A stretch of DNA of 64,000 nt, from NCBI RefSeq assembly GCF_900187385.1, contig NZ_FYEY01000001.1, positions 2,294,001 through 2,358,000 on the forward strand, written 5' to 3'. The notes beneath the pieces are model-generated. The model saw nothing but the letters and a program-made list of their open reading frames with translations, searched no databases and had not been told where the DNA came from. Below are positions 59,584 to 64,000 of this stretch, one piece after another. The stretch's first letter is position 1. Every line of letters starts with the position of its first letter. The position numbers and the translations under genes were made by a program. The stretch is from Streptomyces sp. 2114.4. Lineage in GTDB: Bacteria > Actinomycetota > Actinomycetes > Streptomycetales > Streptomycetaceae.

Positions 59584-60987
59584 ATGACCCGACCCTCTTC
59601 CCTCCCCGCACCCGAGCCGGCCCGTCGGCGGGTGCTGCGCGCCGTACGGCAGGCGCCGCACCTGCTCGCCGTCGAGCTCGGCACGCCGACCGAACCCGGC
59701 ACCCCGCTGTTCGCCAGCGTGCGGAGCGCCTGGCTGCGCCGACTGCCGTATCTGGTCGCGTTCGTGTGCGCGGTGTCCCTGCTGCCGACGACCATCACCC
59801 TCCTCAGCCACGACTACGGCCTGGCCGGCGGACTGTCCGGCGCGCTGGCCACCGCACAGACCGCGCCACTGCTGCTCGCGGTGACCCGGCCGCTGCAGGC
59901 CTGGTGGGTGATCTTCACGGCGGACGTGGTCTGCGCCCTGGCGCTCACCGGCGCGGACGGTGTCGCGGGCCGCTCCTGGCCCTGGCCGCCCACGGCGATC
60001 GTCGGCTATCTCGTGCTGATGCTGGCACTGTCCCTGCGCGAGCGCGGCCGCACCCTGATCGCCGTCTGGCTGACGACCGGGGTGGCGGGCATCCTCTCCG
60101 AGGCGGTCACCCCGGTCACCCCGGTCACCCCGGGCTCCCCGGCCCCCCCGGACCGGATCAACAGCACCTGGGTACTGCTGTTCGTGCTGACCGGAGTGGT
60201 GCTGATGATGGGCGCCACCCTGCGGGAACGCGGCGACGCCCGGCGGAAGTTGATCGAGCAGGAGACCATCAGCGAGGCCGAGCGGGCCCGTCGGACGCTG
60301 CTGGAGGAGCGCACCCGTATCGCCCGCGAGCTGCACGATGTCGTCGCCCACCACATGTCGGTGATCACTGTCCAGGCCGACAGCGCCCCGTACCGCATCG
60401 GCGGGATCCCCCGGGAGGCGCAGGAGGAGTTCGGTTCGATCGCGGCGACCGCACGGGAGTCGCTGGCGGAGATGCGCCGGCTGCTCGGGGTGCTGCGCAG
60501 CGAGGAGGCGGAGCGGCACGGCGGCCCGGAGAAGACTCCGCAGCCCGGCATCGGCATGCTGCCGAAGCTGGTCGAGGGGACCGTACGGGCGGGTGTGCCG
60601 GTGGAGTTGTCGCTGCCCGGGGACCGCATACCGCTCGAACCGGCGGTGGATCTGTCGGCCTACCGCATCGTGCAGGAGGCGCTGGCCAATGTCGTACGGC
60701 ACGCCCCGGGCGCACCGACCCGGGTGTCGGTGACGACGGCGGCGGACGGCTCCGGGCTGACCGTTCTCGTCGTCAACTCCCCGCCGCCCGCGCCCGCCGC
60801 GCCGCTGGAGACCAACGGCACCGGCCACGGCCTCATCGGCATGCGGGAACGAGTGCGGCTGGTGGGCGGTTCGCTCGACACCGGGCCGCTGCCCGACGGC
60901 GGGTTCCGGGTGGCCGCACAGCTCCCCCTTTCGCCGCCGCCCGCCCCGGCGGCTCCCCTTGGACCGAAGGATTCCGACTCCGTATGA
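59584..60987 (+). CDS. Sensor histidine kinase (HisKA_3, DesK-like)
   Basis: A 467-residue kinase. A disordered basic N-terminus precedes five to six membrane helices (residues about 50-210), with no large extracellular loop. The dimerisation/phosphoacceptor box is RIARELHDVVAHHMSVI (His about residue 251), followed by HATPase_c motifs (IVQEALANVVRHA for the N box, GTGHGLIGMRERV for the G box). VTPVTPVTPG around residue 178 is a small tandem repeat in a loop. The ATG is at 59584. The response-regulator start overlaps its stop (ATGA), so the two are co-translated. Confidence 0.91.
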   Translation: MTRPSSLPAPEPARRRVLRAVRQAPHLLAVELGTPTEPGTPLFASVRSAWLRRLPYLVAFVCAVSLLPTTITLLSHDYGLAGGLSGALATAQTAPLLLAVTRPLQAWWVIFTADVVCALALTGADGVAGRSWPWPPTAIVGYLVLMLALSLRERGRTLIAVWLTTGVAGILSEAVTPVTPVTPGSPAPPDRINSTWVLLFVLTGVVLMMGATLRERGDARRKLIEQETISEAERARRTLLEERTRIARELHDVVAHHMSVITVQADSAPYRIGGIPREAQEEFGSIAATARESLAEMRRLLGVLRSEEAERHGGPEKTPQPGIGMLPKLVEGTVRAGVPVELSLPGDRIPLEPAVDLSAYRIVQEALANVVRHAPGAPTRVSVTTAADGSGLTVLVVNSPPPAPAAPLETNGTGHGLIGMRERVRLVGGSLDTGPLPDGGFRVAAQLPLSPPPAPAAPLGPKDSDSV

Positions 60988-61664
60988 CCACGCGCGTGAT
61001 CATCGTCGACGACCAGGCCATGGTGCGCGCGGGCTTCGCCGCGCTGCTCGCCGCGCAGAGCGACCTCGAGGTGGTGGGCGATGCGCCGGACGGGGTGCGG
61101 GGAGTGGAGCTGAGCCGCCGGACGCACCCCGATGTGGTGCTGATGGATGTCCGGATGCCCGAGATGGACGGGCTGGAGGCGGCCCGGCAGCTGCTCGATC
61201 CGCCCCCCGGTGTGCTGCACCGCCCGAGGGTGCTGATGCTGACCACCTTCGATGTCGACGACTACGTCTACGAGGCGCTGCGGGCGGGGGCGTCCGGCTT
61301 CCTGCTCAAGGACGCGCCGCCGGGTGATCTGATCTCCGCGGTCCGGGTCGTGGCGGCCGGGGAGGCGCTGCTCGCCCCGTCCGTGACCCGGCGGCTGATA
61401 GCCGATTTCGCCCGCCGACGGCCCGCGCCCCGCAAGGGCCGGGCGGCGCTGCAGCTGAAGGGCCTCACCCCGCGCGAGACGGAGGTCCTGGAACTGATCG
61501 CCCGCGGTCTGTCGAACCAGGAGATCGCCGCCGCACTGATCGTCGCCGAGCAGACCGTGAAGACCCATGTCAGCCGGGTGCTGGCCAAGTTGGCGCTGCG
61601 GGACCGCGCCCAGGCCGTGATCTTCGCGTATGAGTCGGGACTGGTCACGCCCGGGGAGCAGTAG
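60984..61664 (+). CDS. LuxR-type response regulator
   Basis: A 226-residue NarL/FixJ regulator. The receiver domain (residues 1-120) has the acidic pocket VDD (8-10), phosphoacceptor Asp 55 in LMDVRMPEMDG, T/Y-type switch residues and the conserved Lys (FLLKDAPP, about 108). The C-terminal LuxR helix-turn-helix is LKGLTPRETEVLELIARGLSNQEIAAALIVAEQTVKTHVSRVLAKL. It is coupled to the upstream kinase. A palindromic region in the next gap is its likely target. Confidence 0.92.
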   Translation: MTTRVIIVDDQAMVRAGFAALLAAQSDLEVVGDAPDGVRGVELSRRTHPDVVLMDVRMPEMDGLEAARQLLDPPPGVLHRPRVLMLTTFDVDDYVYEALRAGASGFLLKDAPPGDLISAVRVVAAGEALLAPSVTRRLIADFARRRPAPRKGRAALQLKGLTPRETEVLELIARGLSNQEIAAALIVAEQTVKTHVSRVLAKLALRDRAQAVIFAYESGLVTPGEQ

Positions 61665-61744
61665 CCGGCCGGGAGCAGCAGCGGCCGGAGGGTCCCCGGG
61701 CGTGACCTCCCGCGCTGCCCCTCCTTGAGGAGGAGAAAGACGCC

Positions 61745-61800
61745 TCCCCCCTACCGGGGTATCACCCGGCAGTTGGCTCCGCGGTGTGACGCCGCGTCAT
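61745..61800 (+). promoter_or_regulatory. Palindromic sites upstream of the second DUF1023 gene
   Basis: TGACGCCGCGTCA (61787-61799) is a perfect palindrome and TACCGGGGTA (61752-61761) has inverted TACC/GGTA arms. Both lie within 110 bases of the start of the DUF1023 gene directly after the response regulator, so the regulator may bind here. Inference from position. Confidence 0.45.
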
Positions 61801-61855
61801 ACGCCCGCTTCCTAGGTTTCCCTCCGCCACACCAACGGGAGAGGGAGACACCACC

Positions 61856-63022
61856 ATGTCCAGGCTGCGAAGCATCGTTCAACGCGGCCGGCGCACGCTC
61901 CTCGGCGCCGCGCTCGCGCTGACCGTGGCCGCCGGCACCGGCGGCTGGGCGGCCGGCACCGCACAGAGCGCCGTCACGGGCCCGGCGCCCGGCGCCGCCG
62001 CCTGGCGCGCCGACCACTCCCTCGGCGTCCGGCTGCCGGACCCGGCGACCGCACGGCCCGCCGACGTCACCCGCTTCTTCGCCTCGCTGACCGGCGGGCA
62101 GCGGCAGGCCCTGGTGGCCCGGCACCCGCTCACCGTCGGCAATCTCGACGGGGTGCCGCCCGCCGTGCGGTACGCGGCCAACTCCCGTGCGCTGACGGCG
62201 GAACGGGACCGCCGGCTGGCCCGCGCCGCCGATCCGGCCGGCACCCTCCAGGAGCACCGGCAGGCCAGGCAGGCGGCCGCCCGCTGTGCCTCGCTGCTCT
62301 CCCCCGGTCGTCACATCCTCGCCTACGATCCGCGCGGCCGAGGGCAAGTGGCCGAGGTTTACGGCGACTTGGCCACCGCCGAGCGCACCGCCGTGATCGT
62401 GCCGGGGTCGGACATCGACCTGACCTCCTTCGACCGCGACCACCAGCCGTACGGCACACCGGCGGGCATGGCCAGGTCACTGCGGACCCGGCTGGCCGCC
62501 GACGCACCCGGGACCCGTACCGCGGTCATCGCCTGGGCCGGATACACCACGCCGGTCGGTCTCGGCCCGGATGCCATGACCGGCCGGCTCGCCGATGCCG
62601 GCGCGCCGCGGCTGGCCCGGTTCCTGTCCGGGCTGGCCGCCGTGGGGGCCCCGGCCCCGGCCGTGCTGTGCCACAGCTACGGCTCGGTGGTCTGCGGGCT
62701 GGCCGCCTCGCAGTCGGCCCGCGGCGACATCGCCGACCTGGTGCTCTTCGGCTCCCCCGGCGTCCGCCGGGACAACGTGGCACAGCTGCACACCTCGGCC
62801 CGGGTCTGGGCGGCGCGGGACGCGTCCGACTGGATCAGCGATGTCCCGAACGTCGAACTGTGGGGCCTGGGGCACGGCACCGACCCCACCGACCCCGCCT
62901 TCGGCGCCCGCCGGGTCTCCGCCGTGCGGGCCGTGGGGCACGCCGGCTATCTCGCCCCCGGTACGGACTCCCTGCGGAACTTCGCGGCCATCGTGCTGGG
63001 CCGCTACGGCGCCGTGCGCTGA
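61856..63022 (+). CDS. DUF1023 alpha/beta hydrolase, probably secreted
   Basis: A 388-residue paralog of the gene at 57164. MSRLRSIVQRGRRTLLGAA with an Ala-rich core and AQSAVTGPAPG forms a signal or membrane-anchor segment (residues 1-45). TAVIVPGSDIDLTSFDRDH, AVLCHSYGSVVCGLAA (Ser in HSYG), GSPGVRRDNVAQLHTSARVW, DASDWISDVPNVELWGLGHGTDPTDP and GHAGYLAPGTDSLRNFA mirror the other copy. The first part of the mature chain differs. GGGAGA precedes the ATG at 61856. Confidence 0.84.
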   Translation: MSRLRSIVQRGRRTLLGAALALTVAAGTGGWAAGTAQSAVTGPAPGAAAWRADHSLGVRLPDPATARPADVTRFFASLTGGQRQALVARHPLTVGNLDGVPPAVRYAANSRALTAERDRRLARAADPAGTLQEHRQARQAAARCASLLSPGRHILAYDPRGRGQVAEVYGDLATAERTAVIVPGSDIDLTSFDRDHQPYGTPAGMARSLRTRLAADAPGTRTAVIAWAGYTTPVGLGPDAMTGRLADAGAPRLARFLSGLAAVGAPAPAVLCHSYGSVVCGLAASQSARGDIADLVLFGSPGVRRDNVAQLHTSARVWAARDASDWISDVPNVELWGLGHGTDPTDPAFGARRVSAVRAVGHAGYLAPGTDSLRNFAAIVLGRYGAVR

Positions 63023-63123
63023 CGCCGGTGCGCCCGGAGGGCCGGGGCGCCGACTCACCGGCCGCCTGGCGCCCGCGCTCCGACCGCTCCTCACCCTTCG
63101 GCTCCACCACTCAAGGACGCCTC

Positions 63124-64000
63124 ATGGACATCGCCTTCCTCCCGCCTCTCAGAAGCGCCGCCCACAAAGCGGTCCGCACCATCGAGGACCGCACGCCGGC
63201 GGACCGCGACCGCGCCCTCGACGGGCTGCGCGCGCTGGCCCTGCTCGCCGTGCCCCTCGGCCACTGGCTGATCGGGGGATTCACCCTCGATGCCGGGGGC
63301 GCACTGCACAACACCAGCCTGCTGACCACCTTCGGCGCGCTCGCGCCCGCCAGTTGGGTGCTGCAGCTGCTCGGCATCTTCTTCCTGGTCGGCGGCCATG
63401 CGTCGGTGCGCTCCCTCCGGCGCGCCACCGAGCGGGGCGAGTTGGCCGGCGTCTGGCTGCGCGGCCGGATCCTCCGGCTGGGCCGCCCGGTGCTCGGCGT
63501 GACGGCCGTGTGGGCGGTGCTGCTCCCCGTCGTGTACGGCCTGGGGGTGCCCGAGGCGACCCTGCGGACCGGGGCGACGCTGGTGATCCAGCCGCTGTGG
63601 TTCGTGGGCGTGTATGCGGCGGTGACCGCGCTCACGCCGTACTGCCTGCGGGCCGCCCGGCGGTGGGGCGCCTGGTCCGCGGCACCGCTGGCGGCCGCCG
63701 TCGCGACGGTGGACTTCCTGCGCTACGGGCCGTTCGCCGATGTCATGCCGGGGTGGATCGGCCTGGTCAATCTCCTGCCCGGCTGGCTGTTCGCCTATCA
63801 GCTCGGGGTGTCCTGGGGCGAGCGGCGGCTCGGCGGGCGCACCGCCTGGTCGCTGCTGCTCGGGGGCGCCGCACTCTTCGCCGCGCTGCTGCTGTTCTTC
63901 CACTACCCGATGAGCATGGTCGGCGTCCCCGGTCAGGACCGTACGAACTCCCACCCGCCGTCGCTGCTGGTCCTGGCGCTGGCGGCGGCCCAGTCCGGCG
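63124..64000 (+). CDS. Acyltransferase-3 family membrane protein, 3' end missing
   Basis: The frame from ATG at 63124 runs to the end of the window (292 codons) without a stop. RDRALDGLRALALLAVPLGHWLIGG (about residues 28-52) with the conserved R-x-x-G-L-R and H is the opening of the acyltransferase-3 (OafA/YrhL) family. FFLVGGHASVRSLRRA, LRLGRPVLGVTAVW and LVIQPLWFVGVYAAV are the next helices. Such enzymes acetylate surface sugars or lipids, and at least six helices are visible. AAGGAC stands ahead of the ATG. The minus-strand frames here are shadows. Confidence 0.85.
   Translation, partial: MDIAFLPPLRSAAHKAVRTIEDRTPADRDRALDGLRALALLAVPLGHWLIGGFTLDAGGALHNTSLLTTFGALAPASWVLQLLGIFFLVGGHASVRSLRRATERGELAGVWLRGRILRLGRPVLGVTAVWAVLLPVVYGLGVPEATLRTGATLVIQPLWFVGVYAAVTALTPYCLRAARRWGAWSAAPLAAAVATVDFLRYGPFADVMPGWIGLVNLLPGWLFAYQLGVSWGERRLGGRTAWSLLLGGAALFAALLLFFHYPMSMVGVPGQDRTNSHPPSLLVLALAAAQSG

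Noticed and set aside
63091..63954. Minus-strand frames at the right end
   Set aside because: They are shadows of the acyltransferase-3 gene, which is open on the plus strand to the window end.

Overview
This window is a piece of a Streptomyces chromosome. Coding capacity is dense and very GC-rich, GTG and TTG starts are common, and the gene families are typical of the genus: a TipA-type MerR regulator, CU044_5270-, DUF3052-, DUF4429- and DUF1023-type proteins, a homodimeric AceE, several TerD paralogs, and a DesK/LuxR-type two-component pair. Both ends cut genes: a CU044_5270-like lipoprotein/secreted-type CDS on the left and an acyltransferase-3 on the right.

Layout. 1-5028: partial CU044_5270-like gene, a ProP-type MFS transporter, a divergent AraC/DUF2000 pair and an ABM monooxygenase. 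5029-11278: an accessory island with visibly lower GC. It holds a three-gene minus-strand operon (unknown coiled-coil protein, HSPA12/DnaK-like Hsp70, GrpE-like protein), followed by decayed genes (aminoglycoside-phosphotransferase fragment, frameshifted anti-sigma-type ATPase, DUF7848-like protein, truncated gene plus a coupled small membrane protein). A diverged second copy of the 3' end of the ABM gene lies exactly at the right edge of the island, so the island sits inside, or between copies of, that gene. 11457-31320: housekeeping and accessory genes, including a TMEM165-type transporter with a candidate manganese leader, a FetB-like permease, a secreted HNH nuclease, PhoD, a DoxX gene behind a candidate iron box, a TipA-like regulator, a MarR/hydrolase pair with a palindromic operator, and a NicT nickel/cobalt transporter behind a clear cobalamin riboswitch. 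31548-31619: tRNA-Val(UAC).

34465-38441 is a D-galactonate catabolic cluster: FadR-type regulator, DgoD dehydratase, KDPGal aldolase and PfkB-type sugar-acid kinase. 39522-49062 is a ter-type stress cluster: HAD phosphatase, a fused PRTase/TRSP/StiP/PELOTA protein, an HpcH/citrate-lyase-like protein, a TerD with a proline-rich tail, TerA, a DUF475 TerC-like membrane protein, and two 191-residue TerD proteins. An AhpE/PrxQ-like peroxiredoxin, DUF3052 and the pyruvate dehydrogenase E1 gene aceE follow. The right end has an I36-type secreted inhibitor, a TetR/DHA2 efflux pair with a dyad operator, and a two-component system placed between two paralogous DUF1023 hydrolases.

The strongest candidate for an undescribed system is the Hsp70 / GrpE-like / coiled-coil operon at 5157-8831, because it combines a chaperone ATPase, a likely dedicated nucleotide-exchange factor and an unknown third component in an island with mobile-element scars. 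The best-supported regulatory elements are the cobalamin riboswitch, several perfect terminator hairpins and the MarR and TetR dyads.
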